The position numbers and the translations under genes were made by a program. 64,000 nt of DNA from Azospirillum sp. TSO35-2 (GTDB lineage: Bacteria; Pseudomonadota; Alphaproteobacteria; Azospirillales; Azospirillaceae): NCBI RefSeq assembly GCF_003116095.1, contig NZ_LGRA01000022.1:321940-385939 (forward strand). The letters are read 5' to 3'. This document shows positions 53,395 through 62,929 of this stretch, piece by piece. A model generated the notes under the pieces. It saw only the letters and a program-made list of their open reading frames with translations, was not told the DNA's origin and made no database searches. Numbering within the stretch: position 1 is the first letter of the stretch; each line of letters opens with the position of its first letter.

Positions 53395-54137
53395 GGTCTT
53401 GCCCTCCTGATGATGGCGGTCAACGCCTGTATTTCGTGGTGTGCGGCGGTCTGGGGGGCGTAGGTGCCGATCCATTCCCCGGCGGTGAATGCGTCGATGT
53501 GCGCCGAGCGCTGACCGATGGCGGGAGCCACCGGCTCGCCGAAATCATGCAGAACCGCTTCGATCTCCCGGCCGACGGCGGTCCTGCGGTCGACCTTCGA
53601 CGGGACGAGCAGGCAGGATGGCTTGCCGCCGCTGCGCACCTTGCGGGCATTGCGCAGCAGGTCGATGGCCTTGCAGGTCGCCTTGAGGTCGGCGCCGCTG
53701 GGCGTCACCGGGACCACCAGAAGATCGGCGGCGACCAGCGCCATCACGATGCAGGCGCCGAGATTGGGCGGAAGATCGATGACGACGAACCGGTGCTCCT
53801 TGGCCAGGGCGTTGAGCGTGGCCAGCCACCGCTCGTTTGCCCCTGCCCGGCCCTCCTCCGCGCCGCCTACCGCGCCGAAGGCGGTCGGTCGGGTGTCGGT
53901 TGGCCCGATCGAGGGCATCCCGGCATCGTCCGGCTCGAACGGCATCGGGATCACCTCCACCGGCAAACGGCCGCGCCCGGCCCACGTCACCGCGGTGCCC
54001 TGGCTGTCGGCATCGACGAGAACGGCGCTCCCGCCCGCTCCGGTGGCAAGTGCACAGGAAAGATTCACCGCAAGCGTGCTCTTGCCGGTGCCGCCCTTGA
54101 GATTGCCGATTGCTATGATGTGTCCAGTCACAGGCAC
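53391..54137 (-). CDS. ParA/MinD-type ATPase
   Basis: A 248-residue P-loop ATPase. The deviant Walker A KGGTGKST spans 14-21, switch I/II regions are VDADSQGTAV near 42-51 and VVIDLPPNLG near 118-127. The start is GTG at 54137 or the next in-frame GTG at 54131; neither has a good ribosome site. No ParB gene or parS-like repeats follow; instead it is coupled to a membrane protein. It may position that protein, or the envelope complex encoded nearby, on the membrane or nucleoid. Confidence 0.88.
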   Translation of the reverse strand: MPVTGHIIAIGNLKGGTGKSTLAVNLSCALATGAGGSAVLVDADSQGTAVTWAGRGRLPVEVIPMPFEPDDAGMPSIGPTDTRPTAFGAVGGAEEGRAGANERWLATLNALAKEHRFVVIDLPPNLGACIVMALVAADLLVVPVTPSGADLKATCKAIDLLRNARKVRSGGKPSCLLVPSKVDRRTAVGREIEAVLHDFGEPVAPAIGQRSAHIDAFTAGEWIGTYAPQTAAHHEIQALTAIIRRARP

Positions 54138-54498
54138 GAACAGTACATGAGCATCTTTCGGCAGGAAAGGGATTGCGTGTCTTTACCCGACAGTTGTCGG
54201 ATTTTGTCGGACTCTCTGGAAAAGCGATTTCAGGTTTTTCATACGCAAAACGCGCGCATGCCCCGACCGGCCCACCGGGACGACGGTGGGGACGGTGGGA
54301 GCGGCGCAGGAGTGGTCGCCGCTGTGGACGGTACGGACGACGTGGGAATGATACGTTCAACGCCCGGCCATCACCGGCCGGGCGTTGCCGATCGATCATA
54401 ACGACGGAACCGTCGCCAGGCGGGAGTGCGCCGAATCGGACACCCCCCGCATGGCTGCCGTCTGCGCCCGCCGGAGTTCCGGGGGCGGAGTTCCAGCG
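54138..54498. other. Gap upstream of the ParA gene
   Basis: A/T-rich near 54190-54250, likely promoter for the ParA-mitofilin pair. Contains the small palindrome CGACA-GT-TGTCG followed by TGTCGGATTTTGTCGGA with two TGTCGGA repeats (about 54190-54210). The hairpin at 54359-54386 follows the next gene. No coding sequence recognised. Confidence 0.5.
54359..54386 (-). terminator. Hairpin after the small glycine-rich genes
   Basis: AACGCCCGGCC at 54359-54369 pairs perfectly with GGCCGGGCGTT at 54376-54386 around ATCACC. It separates the minus-strand small genes from the ParA unit, though without a T-run. Confidence 0.55.
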
Positions 54499-54825
54499 TC
54501 AGAGTTCGAGGTCGGCCGACATCGGTTGGCGCATCGGGTTCGTGCGGCCGGTCGGGGTCGGCTGGGTCGCGTACCACCAGTTGCCGATGAGCGCACCGGC
54601 AAACGCGCCGACCACGGTGGAGAAGGGACCGCTCGACAGCGCGCTCAGACCGACGCCGCCGGCCAGCATGCCGACGCCGACCGCCAGCGCCTGGGCGGGG
54701 GGCAGCCCCAGGAAGGTGCTGCTCGCCGGCGCGGTGGCCGCCGGCGGTTCAGCCGGCTGGGCATGGACGACGGGAGCGGCACAGGCGAAGAAGACGGCAA
54801 AGGCCAGCAGAAGCAGCGTACGCAT
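54499..54825 (-). CDS. Small exported glycine-rich protein
   Basis: A 108-residue hypothetical protein with a signal peptide (LLLLAFAVFFACAAPVVHAQ) and a hydrophobic Gly/Ala-rich helix pair (about 46-82: LAVGVGMLAGGVGLSALS, then VVGAFAGALIGNWWY) like a glycine zipper. No family recognised. It is 60 bases after the next small gene, which has a similar make-up. Confidence 0.65.
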   Translation of the reverse strand: MRTLLLLAFAVFFACAAPVVHAQPAEPPAATAPASSTFLGLPPAQALAVGVGMLAGGVGLSALSSGPFSTVVGAFAGALIGNWWYATQPTPTGRTNPMRQPMSADLEL

Positions 54826-54885
54826 GATTGACCCCGTCGTGCAGGATTTCGTTCCGAACAGGGTAACACCGATGGACGGCGTGCG

Positions 54886-55296
54886 TCATCCGCCGATGTC
54901 GGCCATCGCGGTGTCCGGCGCCGGTGCCGGCGGAAACAGGCCGGCGAGAAAGGCGCCGATGGTGCATCCCGCGCCGAAATAGGCGATCAGCTCGTTCATC
55001 GCGACGCCGACCGGCATGGCGGCACCGGCGGCGCCCGCGGCGGCCATCGCGCCCGAGGTGATGGCGATGCCCGCCACGCCGAAGCCGCCCAGGGTGCAGC
55101 CGACCGCCTGTCTTTGCGCCATTCCCGGGTTCGCCGAGGGCACCACGATGCTGTCCTCCATCAGATGACGGAACGGAGCGCCGCCGACGGCCGCCCGGCC
55201 CGACTCGGCGGCCTGCGCGCCCCCCACCATCGTCAGCCCGGCGAAAAGAAGCCCTGCGACCACACGTCGCCCACCCGTCCACCCTGCGATCGGCAT
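54886..55296 (-). CDS. Small exported glycine/alanine-rich membrane protein
   Basis: A 136-residue hypothetical protein. The signal-like segment VVAGLLFAGLTMVGGAQA ends near 29; the C-terminal 75 residues contain Gly/Ala-rich hydrophobic stretches (GCTLGGFGVAGIAITSGAMA, then GAGCTIGAFLAGLFPP) with two cysteines. ATG 55296 has a strong AGGAGGG site; the open frame extends upstream without support. Divergent from the RND operon across a 259-base gap. Confidence 0.7.
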   Translation of the reverse strand: MPIAGWTGGRRVVAGLLFAGLTMVGGAQAAESGRAAVGGAPFRHLMEDSIVVPSANPGMAQRQAVGCTLGGFGVAGIAITSGAMAAAGAAGAAMPVGVAMNELIAYFGAGCTIGAFLAGLFPPAPAPDTAMADIGG

Positions 55297-55555
55297 GTGC
55301 CCTCCTGCCGCGGCGCCCACATGCCCCTTAAGGTGGCGAGCCATCCAGGAAGGTCGATGACGCATCCGGCGGGTCGATCGGAGCCGCGGTCGTAACGCGT
55401 TCGCAGCGAAGATCCCGCCGGAACGATTGTTACACAAATGAAGCGCTCGTCACGCGAATGAAGTACGACTTTTGAGAGGATTCGCTTCCCGCCCATCGGT
55501 AAATCAGGCAAAACTCACATGTGAAGCGATCAACGAGGCGGAGCACAGATCGTAT

Positions 55556-57169
55556 ATGGTTTCGTCGCTTTCCATCTCCCGTACCTCGCGCCTCGGACGT
55601 TTGAGCAGTGCCGTCGTCGGGGTGGCTCTGCTGGTGTCCGCTCCGGTGGGTGCCGCCTCATGGTCGCGCCCGGCTGACGGGGACACCGACGACGCGCTGC
55701 TGAGCAACACGCGGCGCCTGCAGGTCGATCCGGCTCCGTCAGGCACGTCCTGGCTGTCCGGGGCCGGCGCGTGGGTCAGCGGCGCAGCAGCAGCGGCGGC
55801 GGCTCCGGCCGGCGCCATCGGCTCCGGCCTGTCCGCCACCGCGTCGGCGCTCGATCAGTTCGCCTGGGAAGTGGCCTATGTGTTCGGTGTGAACAGCACG
55901 CCGGTCAGCCAGGTTCATGTGCCGGACCCGGTCCACAGCAGTTTGCAGGACACCCCGCCGGAGGATGCCGGCATGCCCCGCTCCGCCGCCCCTCCGGCGG
56001 CGGTTGCCGCGGACGCCGTCCCGGCATCGCCGACGAAACCGCCGCCCTCCCCGCCGCCGGCCGCACCGGTAAGCTTGGCATCCACGCCGGCCAAGCCGTT
56101 CCCGGCGGTGGTGACGACGGCATCGGTGGACACGCGCCTGCTGGCCGGCCTGGCGCTCGACAAGCCGCACCGCCTGTCCGACGGCTCCTACTTCGTGCCC
56201 AAGCCGCTGCAACGGATGTTCGACATCCGGGTGCAGAAGGTGGACAGCAGCCAAAGCCCGCTCACCGCCCGGATGCCCGGCCGCATCGTCCCGGATCCGA
56301 ACGCCCACGGCGACGTCGAGTCCAGTCTGGTCGGGCGCATCGAACCGCCCAAAAACGGCATGCCAGTGCTGGGCGAGACGGTGAAGCGCGGCCAGATCCT
56401 GGGCTATGTCACGCCCGCGGTCGGCGTCGTCGACCGCACGCAGGTGCGGCGCGAGGTCGCCCGCCTGACCAACGAGATCCGCATCACCGCCGAAAGCCTG
56501 GAAATCCTCAAGCAGTTCTGGTTCGTGCCGTTCCGCGACGGCAAGGTCATGCAGGCGGAATTGCGCCTGGACGGCCTGCGGCGGGAGCGGGCGGCCCTGC
56601 TGCCGCTGCTGCAGACGCAGGAGGCGCTGCGATCGGGCATCGACGGCGTCATCAGCGTTTCCAACGCGATCAACGGCCGGGTCGTGCATCCGGGCGAGAA
56701 AATCTTCGAGATCGTCAACCCCGACCGGCTGTGGATCGAGGCCATCGCCGCCGACCCCGAGGTGGCGCGCAGCGCGGCGCTCGGCGATCCCGCCATCGCC
56801 TCCACGCCGGAGGGTGAGACGCTCGACCTCACCTTCATCGGCAGCGGGCTGGCGTTGCAGCAGCAGTCGGTGCCGTTGATGTTCCGCATCGACAACCCGA
56901 TCGCCGGCCTGCGCGTCGGACGCCCGGTGACCGTCACGGTGCGCAACAGCGCCAAGGTGCGCCAGGGCATTTCGATCACCCGCGACGCGCTGATCTCGGA
57001 TTCCAGCGGCGTCGAGCAGGTGTGGGAGATGCTGGCACCCGAAATCTTCATCCCCCATCCGGTCAAGACCGAATCGCTGGATGGACCGAACGTGCTGATC
57101 GTCGCCGGCGTCGATCCGGGCGCCCGGATCGTCACCCGCGGCTCCCGCCTGCTGTCGCAGCTCCAATGA
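55556..57169 (+). CDS. Periplasmic adaptor (membrane-fusion-like) protein
   Basis: A 537-residue exported protein, signal peptide near 13-33 (LSSAVVGVALLVSAPVGAAS). A long low-complexity Ala/Pro segment (about 125-190) precedes the adaptor core: the GRIEPPKNGMPVLGETVKRG lipoyl half, a short coiled hairpin (about 300-355), DGVISVSNAINGRVVHPGEK as the second lipoyl half, then beta-barrel and C-terminal parts ending GARIVTRGSRLLSQLQ. It resembles CusB/HlyD-type adaptors but the N-terminus is unusually long. First gene of the RND operon. ATG 55556 is the likely start. Confidence 0.8.
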   Translation: MVSSLSISRTSRLGRLSSAVVGVALLVSAPVGAASWSRPADGDTDDALLSNTRRLQVDPAPSGTSWLSGAGAWVSGAAAAAAAPAGAIGSGLSATASALDQFAWEVAYVFGVNSTPVSQVHVPDPVHSSLQDTPPEDAGMPRSAAPPAAVAADAVPASPTKPPPSPPPAAPVSLASTPAKPFPAVVTTASVDTRLLAGLALDKPHRLSDGSYFVPKPLQRMFDIRVQKVDSSQSPLTARMPGRIVPDPNAHGDVESSLVGRIEPPKNGMPVLGETVKRGQILGYVTPAVGVVDRTQVRREVARLTNEIRITAESLEILKQFWFVPFRDGKVMQAELRLDGLRRERAALLPLLQTQEALRSGIDGVISVSNAINGRVVHPGEKIFEIVNPDRLWIEAIAADPEVARSAALGDPAIASTPEGETLDLTFIGSGLALQQQSVPLMFRIDNPIAGLRVGRPVTVTVRNSAKVRQGISITRDALISDSSGVEQVWEMLAPEIFIPHPVKTESLDGPNVLIVAGVDPGARIVTRGSRLLSQLQ

Positions 57170-57219
57170 TCGCGGTGAACGCCGCCGGTACAAAAACGTC
57201 CCAACACAGGGAGGACGAC

Positions 57220-57777
57220 ATGAACACGCACGCGATGCCCAGCCGGTTCCATCGTGGCTGTCGACGTCTGACGACGGGCTTGGCTCTGGGTCTGGCCCTG
57301 GCGGCGGTCCTGTGGATGCCGGCCCCGGCCGGCGCCGCCGATCCGGGCGCCGCGCCGCGGGTCGCCCTGGTGATGGACGGCACCAGCGTGGTGGTGATCG
57401 CCAGCCGCCAGGCGCTGTACGCCTTCGTCGACGGCTCCGACGACAACGCTCCCATCGCCGGGGCCGAGGTGACGGTCGAAACCGGGACCGGGACCGGCGC
57501 CATGCGCCTGCAGGAGATCACCCCGGGGCTCTACATGTCGGGGCCCTACACGCCGCCGTCCGTGCGCACCCCCCTGACGGTCAGCGTGGCGACCGCGACG
57601 GCGACCCTGCGCGGTTCCGCCGAACTGGTCCTGCCGGCAATGCCGGACGTGCCCGCCAGCGGGGGTGCCCGCTGGCTCGGCTGGCTCGGGCTGGTGGTCG
57701 CGCTCGGTCTGGCCCTGCTCTGGCACCGGCAGCACGCGATCGCCGCGTGGTGGCGCCCGACCACCCCTGCCACCTGA
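57220..57777 (+). CDS. Exported beta-sandwich protein with C-terminal anchor
   Basis: A 185-residue hypothetical protein. Signal peptide ends near 39 (PAPAGAADP); the middle (about 45-145) looks like a transthyretin/FixH-like beta-sandwich (NAPIAGAEVTVETG, then LQEITPGLYMSGPYTPP); a single hydrophobic helix (about 152-168) anchors it. Such proteins occur beside HME-type RND pumps. Strong GGGAGG before ATG 57220. 25 bases before the pump gene. Confidence 0.75.
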   Translation: MNTHAMPSRFHRGCRRLTTGLALGLALAAVLWMPAPAGAADPGAAPRVALVMDGTSVVVIASRQALYAFVDGSDDNAPIAGAEVTVETGTGTGAMRLQEITPGLYMSGPYTPPSVRTPLTVSVATATATLRGSAELVLPAMPDVPASGGARWLGWLGLVVALGLALLWHRQHAIAAWWRPTTPAT

Positions 57778-57801
57778 CGGCGGAAGGAACCAGTCGCCGC
57801 G

Positions 57802-60800
57802 ATGTTCCAGCTTCTCGTCTCCTTCAGCCTCCGCCAGCGCCCCCTGGTCCTCATCGCCACGCTGCTGATGTCGATCTGGGGGGTGTTCGTCGCGCGCGAC
57901 CTGCCGATCGACCTGCTGCCCGACCTCCACCCGCCGGTGGTGACCATCGTCACCGAAGCCGAGGGCTACGCGCCGGAGGAGGTCGAACAGCTCATCACCT
58001 ACCCGATGGAAATGGTGCTGAACGGCATGCCCGGCGTGACCCGGGTGCGCAGTTCGTCCAGCCCCGGCTTTTCGCTGATCTATGTCGAGTTCGAATGGGG
58101 CACCGATCCCTACCGCAACCGGCAGTTGGTGACCGAGCGCATCGGCATGGTGCGCGAACGCCTGCCGCAGCGGGCGGTCCCGCATCTGGCGCCGCTGTCG
58201 TCGGTGATGGGACTGGCGATGCAGGTCGTGGTGGCCGCCCCCGGTGTCGACCCGATGGACCTGCGCGAGGCGGTCGACTGGATGATCCGGCCGCGCCTGA
58301 TGGCGGTCGAAGGCGTGTCGCAGGTCTATGTGGTCGGCGGCGAGGTGCGGCAGTTCCGCTTCACCCCGAGCCCCGGCGCCATGCGCACCCTCGACATCAC
58401 GCTGGCCCAGGTCGAACAGGCGCTGACCGCCTTCGGCGCCAACAGCAGCGGCGGCTTCAACGACCTGAACAACACCGAGTTCATCATCCGCAACGTGGCG
58501 CGCAGCCGCAGCCTCGACGACATGCGCAATCTGGTGGTCTCCTTCCGCGAGGGGCGGCCGGTCCTGTTGGGCCAGATCGGCGAGGTCGGCTTCGCCGCGA
58601 AGGTCAAGCGCGGCGACGGCAGCTACAACGGCAGCCCCGCGGTGCTGATGGCCGTGCTGAAACACCCGAGCGCCAACAGCGTCCGCCTGTCCGCCGCCGT
58701 CGAGGAGATGCTGAAGACGATCGAGCCGTCCCTGCCGAAGGGGATGAGCGCCAGCCAGGTGTCCTACAACCAGGCCGACCTGATCAGCGCGTCGATCGAC
58801 AATGTGGAGCATGTGCTGCGCGACGCCATCATCATCGTCGCCATCGTGCTGGCGGCCTTCCTGTGGAGCGTGCGGACGACCGCGATCTCGCTGCTGGCCA
58901 TCCCGATCTCGCTGATCGTGACGCTGATCATCCTCCATCTGCTGGGCACGACCATCAACACGATGACGCTGGGCGGCATCGCCATCGGCATCGGCCAGCT
59001 GGTCGATGATTCGGTCGTCTATGTCGAAAACACGCTGCGGCGCCTGGGTGAGAACCGACACCGGCATCGCCCGCTGGAGGTGATCGACGTCATCCTGCGT
59101 GCCTCGCAGGAGGTGCGGTCGGGCATCCTCTACGCCACGGCGATCATCCTCCTGGTGTTCCTGCCGCTGTTCGCCATGCCGGGCGAGCAGGGCCGGCTGT
59201 TCGGGCCGCTCGGCGTCGCCTACATCGTCTCGATCTTCGCCAGCCTGCTGGTGTCGGTGACGGTGACGCCGGCGCTGTGCGCCTACCTGCTGCCCAACAT
59301 GAAGCACATCGAGGAGTCGCATGACGGCCGGCTGATCCGCTGGCTGAAGCGGATCAACGGCCGCGGGCTGAACTGGGCGCTGGACAACCCGCGCACCCTG
59401 CTGGCCGCCGCCGGGGCGCTGGTGGTGGGCGCGGCGCTGGCCCTGCCGCTGCTGCCCCGCTCCTTCCTGCCGCCCTTCAACGAGGGGACGCTGTACGTCC
59501 AGCTGCTGAACCGTCCGGGGATTTCGCTCGCCGAATCGTCCCGCGTCGGTTCGATGGCCGAAAGCATCATCATGCAGGTGCCGGAGGTGGTCAGCGTCGC
59601 CCGCCGCACCGGCCGCAACGAGGACGACGAGGACGCCGATCCGGTCAGCAGCAGCGAATTCCCGATTCGCGTGCGGCTGGACGGCCGCAGCCGGGCCGAG
59701 GTGATCGACGATCTGCGGACCCGCCTGTCGGTGCTGCCGGTCGACCTGACCGTCACGCAGTTCCTGACCTCGCGCATGGAGGTGGCGCAGAACGGTGTGC
59801 GCGGCGCCATCGTCCTGAAGATCTTCGGCGAGGATCTGGGCACGTTGCGCATGCTGGCGAACGGCTTCCGCGACCGCTTCAGCACCATTTCCGGCCTGAC
59901 CGACCTGCTGGTCGAACAGCAGGTGCAGGTGCCGCAGATCCGCATCAAGATGGATTACGAGCGGGCCAAGCTGTTCGGCGTCACCCCGGCGCAGCTCGCG
60001 CAGGCGCTGGAAAGCCTGTCCAACGGCCACACCGTGTCGCAGGTCATCGACGGCGGCAAACGCTTCGACGTGGTCCTGAAGCTGTCCGACGCCGACCGCA
60101 CCGCCGAGACGCTGGCCCAGATGCGGATGGAAACCCCGGCGGGCTACGTGCCCCTGTCGTCGGTGGCGACCGTGGTCAACGGCTATGGCCCGAACCAGAT
60201 CATGCGCGAGAGCGGCATGCGCCGCATCGTCGTGACCGCCAACACCGACGGGTCGGACATGGCCGGCATCGTCGCCCAGATGCGCGCCGGCATGGCGGCG
60301 ACCCCGCTGCCGACCGGCTACACCACCTCGCTGGAGGGCAGCTTCCGCCAGGAGGAGGACAGTCGCATGATCATGGCCGGGCTCAGCGCGATCTCCATGG
60401 CGCTGGTGTTCCTGGTGCTGTACCAGCGCTACCGTTCGGCGGTGCTCAGCCTCATCGTCATGGCCAACATCCCGCTGGCGCTGATCGGCTGCGTCGGCGC
60501 GCTGCTGCTGTTCGGGCAGGATCTCAGCCTCGCCGCGATGATCGGCTTCATCGCCGTCACCGGCGTCGCCGTCCGCAACGGCGTCTTGAAGATCAGCCAC
60601 TTCATCAACCTGACTTTGCACGAAAGCGTGCCGCCCGGCCGCGGCCTGATCCTGCGCGGCTGCGAGGAGCGGCTGACGCCGGTCCTGATGACCGCGCTGT
60701 CGGCCGGTCTGGCGCTGATCCCGCTGCTGTTCACCTCGGACACGCCCGGCACCGAAATCCTGCACCCGGTCGCCGTGGCGATCTTCGGCGGGCTGATCAG

Positions 60801-60915
60801 CTCGACGTTGCTCGACACCCTCACCACGCCGGTGCTCTTCCAATGCTTCGGACAGAAGGCGCTGGAACAGCTGCGCGTCGTGGCGGAAGGTGCGCTGGCG
60901 ACCGAAACCTTCTGA
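57802..60915 (+). CDS. RND efflux permease, HME (CzcA/CusA-like) branch
   Basis: A 1037-residue inner-membrane RND transporter with twelve helices and two large periplasmic loops. Opening LRQRPLVLIATLLMSIWGVF and DLPIDLLPDLHPPVVTIVTE are HME-like; TM4 reads GGIAIGIGQLVDDSVVYVEN, with paired Asp residues for proton relay. The metal-specific methionine/acid pattern of CusA or CzcA is not evident, so the cargo may not be a metal. Partners: the adaptor and beta-sandwich protein upstream. No outer-membrane channel gene is in the window. Confidence 0.92.
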   Translation: MFQLLVSFSLRQRPLVLIATLLMSIWGVFVARDLPIDLLPDLHPPVVTIVTEAEGYAPEEVEQLITYPMEMVLNGMPGVTRVRSSSSPGFSLIYVEFEWGTDPYRNRQLVTERIGMVRERLPQRAVPHLAPLSSVMGLAMQVVVAAPGVDPMDLREAVDWMIRPRLMAVEGVSQVYVVGGEVRQFRFTPSPGAMRTLDITLAQVEQALTAFGANSSGGFNDLNNTEFIIRNVARSRSLDDMRNLVVSFREGRPVLLGQIGEVGFAAKVKRGDGSYNGSPAVLMAVLKHPSANSVRLSAAVEEMLKTIEPSLPKGMSASQVSYNQADLISASIDNVEHVLRDAIIIVAIVLAAFLWSVRTTAISLLAIPISLIVTLIILHLLGTTINTMTLGGIAIGIGQLVDDSVVYVENTLRRLGENRHRHRPLEVIDVILRASQEVRSGILYATAIILLVFLPLFAMPGEQGRLFGPLGVAYIVSIFASLLVSVTVTPALCAYLLPNMKHIEESHDGRLIRWLKRINGRGLNWALDNPRTLLAAAGALVVGAALALPLLPRSFLPPFNEGTLYVQLLNRPGISLAESSRVGSMAESIIMQVPEVVSVARRTGRNEDDEDADPVSSSEFPIRVRLDGRSRAEVIDDLRTRLSVLPVDLTVTQFLTSRMEVAQNGVRGAIVLKIFGEDLGTLRMLANGFRDRFSTISGLTDLLVEQQVQVPQIRIKMDYERAKLFGVTPAQLAQALESLSNGHTVSQVIDGGKRFDVVLKLSDADRTAETLAQMRMETPAGYVPLSSVATVVNGYGPNQIMRESGMRRIVVTANTDGSDMAGIVAQMRAGMAATPLPTGYTTSLEGSFRQEEDSRMIMAGLSAISMALVFLVLYQRYRSAVLSLIVMANIPLALIGCVGALLLFGQDLSLAAMIGFIAVTGVAVRNGVLKISHFINLTLHESVPPGRGLILRGCEERLTPVLMTALSAGLALIPLLFTSDTPGTEILHPVAVAIFGGLISSTLLDTLTTPVLFQCFGQKALEQLRVVAEGALATETF

Positions 60916-60991
60916 CCACAGGCACCACCAGGGCTTGTCCGGCCACGGCCGGACAGCCGATCCAGGGCATCAGGGAGCATCGACGTTCATC

Positions 60992-61228
60992 ATGGAACCG
61001 ACGTCACTGACCGCGTTGATCGTCGCCGCCTCCATCCTCGGCGGTGTGGCGATGGATATCGGCGTCAACACGCTCCAGAACTGGTACGACACCTTCTATC
61101 AGGACGCCTTCTGGAGCAACCGGCAGATCAGCCCGGAGCTGAAGGCACAACTCGCCAAGGAAGAGGCCGAGATCGACCAGTTGATCCGGCAGAGCGATTT
61201 CGTAACCGAAGAGAATCCCCCGCAATGA
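60992..61228 (+). CDS. Small single-helix membrane protein
   Basis: A 78-residue hypothetical protein: N-terminal helix (SLTALIVAASILGGVAMDIG) and an acidic, amphipathic C-terminus (LKAQLAKEEAEIDQLIRQ). It could be a small pump accessory. CAGGGAG precedes ATG 60992; overlaps the next gene by four bases. Confidence 0.68.
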   Translation: MEPTSLTALIVAASILGGVAMDIGVNTLQNWYDTFYQDAFWSNRQISPELKAQLAKEEAEIDQLIRQSDFVTEENPPQ

Positions 61229-62100
61229 GCTCCCTGCCGAACCACCGGCTGCTTTCCCGCCTGCGGGCCCCGGTTCCCATGGCGGCGTCGGCGGCGCTGG
61301 CGGTGGCCCTGCTTGCGGCCACGGTGGCGGTGGCCCAGACCGGCGCGCCGGCGCGCATCGAACCGCTGGACGCGGATTTCGTTGCCGCCAGCCGCACCAA
61401 CATCCGCCAGCAGCCGTCGCTGAAAGGCGCGCGCGTTGCCCAGATCGACGCCGGCGCCAAGGTGCATGTCACCGGCAAGGTCGCCGACGCGCCGTGGTAT
61501 CTGGTCGTCCGCGAGGACGGCAAAACCGGCTTCGTCGCCGTCGAGCAACTGCGCGCCCTCCCCGCCCCTCCGCCCGCTCCTCCGGCGGTCGCGGCCGCGC
61601 CGTCCGCAGTGCCGGAGATCGACGGCGCGTTGCGCGAGCGGCTGGACCGGATCGAGGCGACCCTGAAGGCGCTGGAACAGCGTCTGCCCGCCGCCAAGGA
61701 CGTGGAGGCGCTGTCGGCCACCACCAGGGCGTTGATTGAGCGGGAGGAGAAGCGGGCCGCGGCGCCCGCGCCGGCGATGCCCACGGAACCGGGGCTTCTC
61801 GACGCGATGGGCAAGCTTCAGGATCAGGTTGCCGCGCAGCTCCGCGAGCAGCGGGCCGAGTTCAGCCGGCTCAGCGACCAGATCGGCTCGGTCGAATCAT
61901 CGGTGCAACCGCTGATCGACTGGAGCAAGCGCTGGACGAGCGCGGCGGAACCGGCGGCGGAGAACGCCCGCGGCTGGGTGTCGTCCACCTACAGCACCGT
62001 CCGCGACTGGACGCTGGGCTGGGTGCCATGGTGGAACGCGGCCCCGCAGCCCGCTCCCGCCCCCGCCGCGGCGCCGCCCAAGGACGGCCCACGGGTGTGA
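61225..62100 (+). CDS. Exported SH3-domain protein with coiled coil
   Basis: A 291-residue periplasmic protein. Signal peptide near 18-38; bacterial SH3 domain (about 48-110: RTNIRQQPSLKGARVAQIDA, then WYLVVREDGKTGFVAVEQL); coiled coils (about 133-165 and 190-230); C-terminal Trp-rich part (WTLGWVPWWNAAP) and Pro/Ala tail. SH3b domains bind peptidoglycan or proteins, suggesting a cell-wall tether or spacer for the RND assembly. Coupled to the small protein upstream by ATGA. Confidence 0.8.
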   Translation: MSSLPNHRLLSRLRAPVPMAASAALAVALLAATVAVAQTGAPARIEPLDADFVAASRTNIRQQPSLKGARVAQIDAGAKVHVTGKVADAPWYLVVREDGKTGFVAVEQLRALPAPPPAPPAVAAAPSAVPEIDGALRERLDRIEATLKALEQRLPAAKDVEALSATTRALIEREEKRAAAPAPAMPTEPGLLDAMGKLQDQVAAQLREQRAEFSRLSDQIGSVESSVQPLIDWSKRWTSAAEPAAENARGWVSSTYSTVRDWTLGWVPWWNAAPQPAPAPAAAPPKDGPRV

Positions 62101-62130
62101 GGCCGGTGCGGCGCCATCCACGCCGTCCGA

Positions 62131-62916
62131 TCACTGGCTTTTGAGTTGGGCGCAGCGGGCGCGCCGCTGCTTCAGGTAGGCAGCGCGCGCCGCTTCATAG
62201 TCGCGCAGCTTGATGGCCTTGGCCTCGATGTCGAACTGCCGGGTGGCGGTGATGTCGGCCACCACCTCCACCGACTCGGCGATCACGATGGTCTGGAAAC
62301 TGGCCCCGGTCCCCGCCAGGGCCCCGGCGGTGGTCCAGAGGATGACGTTCATCAGCACGATGTCGGCCACCGCATCGCGCCCGGTGCGCGGCCCGACGAA
62401 CGGAAGCACCACATAGCCGTATTCGCCGACGCCGGCCCGACACAGGCTGAGGCCGATGTCGGTGTGGGTCGGGGTGTAGCCCCACTGCGACGCCGTGTCG
62501 TAATAGCCCAGCACGCCCACCGTGCTGTTGATGCTGAAACGCTGGGCGGAGCGCAAGGCGTTGCCGAACTCGCCGATCGCCACGCTGCTGACCGCGGTCA
62601 ACGGCTCGTTGACGACGTTGGCGATGACGTTCTGCAGGCTGCCGGCGGTCGGATCGGGCGGCGCGGGCGGTCCATTCCCGCGAAACCACGCGCCGACGCT
62701 GTCCAGCCCGTCATAGACGCGCTGGTTGAACCCGAACATGAAGCGGCTGTAGCCGTCGATGATGCCGCCCGCCTCCGGCGCCGCGGACGCATCGGCTGTC
62801 GGCGGCGTCTGGGCGGGAGGCATTTGGGCAGGCGGCGCCTCGGCCGCCGCCGCATCGGCCATGACAGCGGCGGTCAGGACAGCGGCCAGAACGGCGGACC
62901 AGCGTGTTCGGGTCAT
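62131..62916 (-). CDS. MlaA/VacJ-family protein without lipobox
   Basis: A 261-residue exported protein of the MlaA family, which removes misplaced phospholipids from the outer leaflet of the outer membrane. Blocks present: FMFGFNQRVYDGLD, NVIANVVNEPLTAVSSVAIG, NSTVGVLGYYD and the GEYGYVVLPFVGPRTGRDAV signature. Unlike typical MlaA it has no cysteine after its signal peptide (VMADAAAAEAPP), so it may be soluble periplasmic or inserted without a lipid anchor. Convergent with the RND operon and 13 bases after the mitofilin-like gene. Confidence 0.88.
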   Translation of the reverse strand: MTRTRWSAVLAAVLTAAVMADAAAAEAPPAQMPPAQTPPTADASAAPEAGGIIDGYSRFMFGFNQRVYDGLDSVGAWFRGNGPPAPPDPTAGSLQNVIANVVNEPLTAVSSVAIGEFGNALRSAQRFSINSTVGVLGYYDTASQWGYTPTHTDIGLSLCRAGVGEYGYVVLPFVGPRTGRDAVADIVLMNVILWTTAGALAGTGASFQTIVIAESVEVVADITATRQFDIEAKAIKLRDYEAARAAYLKQRRARCAQLKSQ

Positions 62917-62929
62917 CCGCGAACCCGCA

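Noticed and set aside
56404-60843. 1479-codon frame on the - strand.
   Set aside because: Antisense to the RND pump and adaptor genes; composition is that of a shadow frame with no domain.
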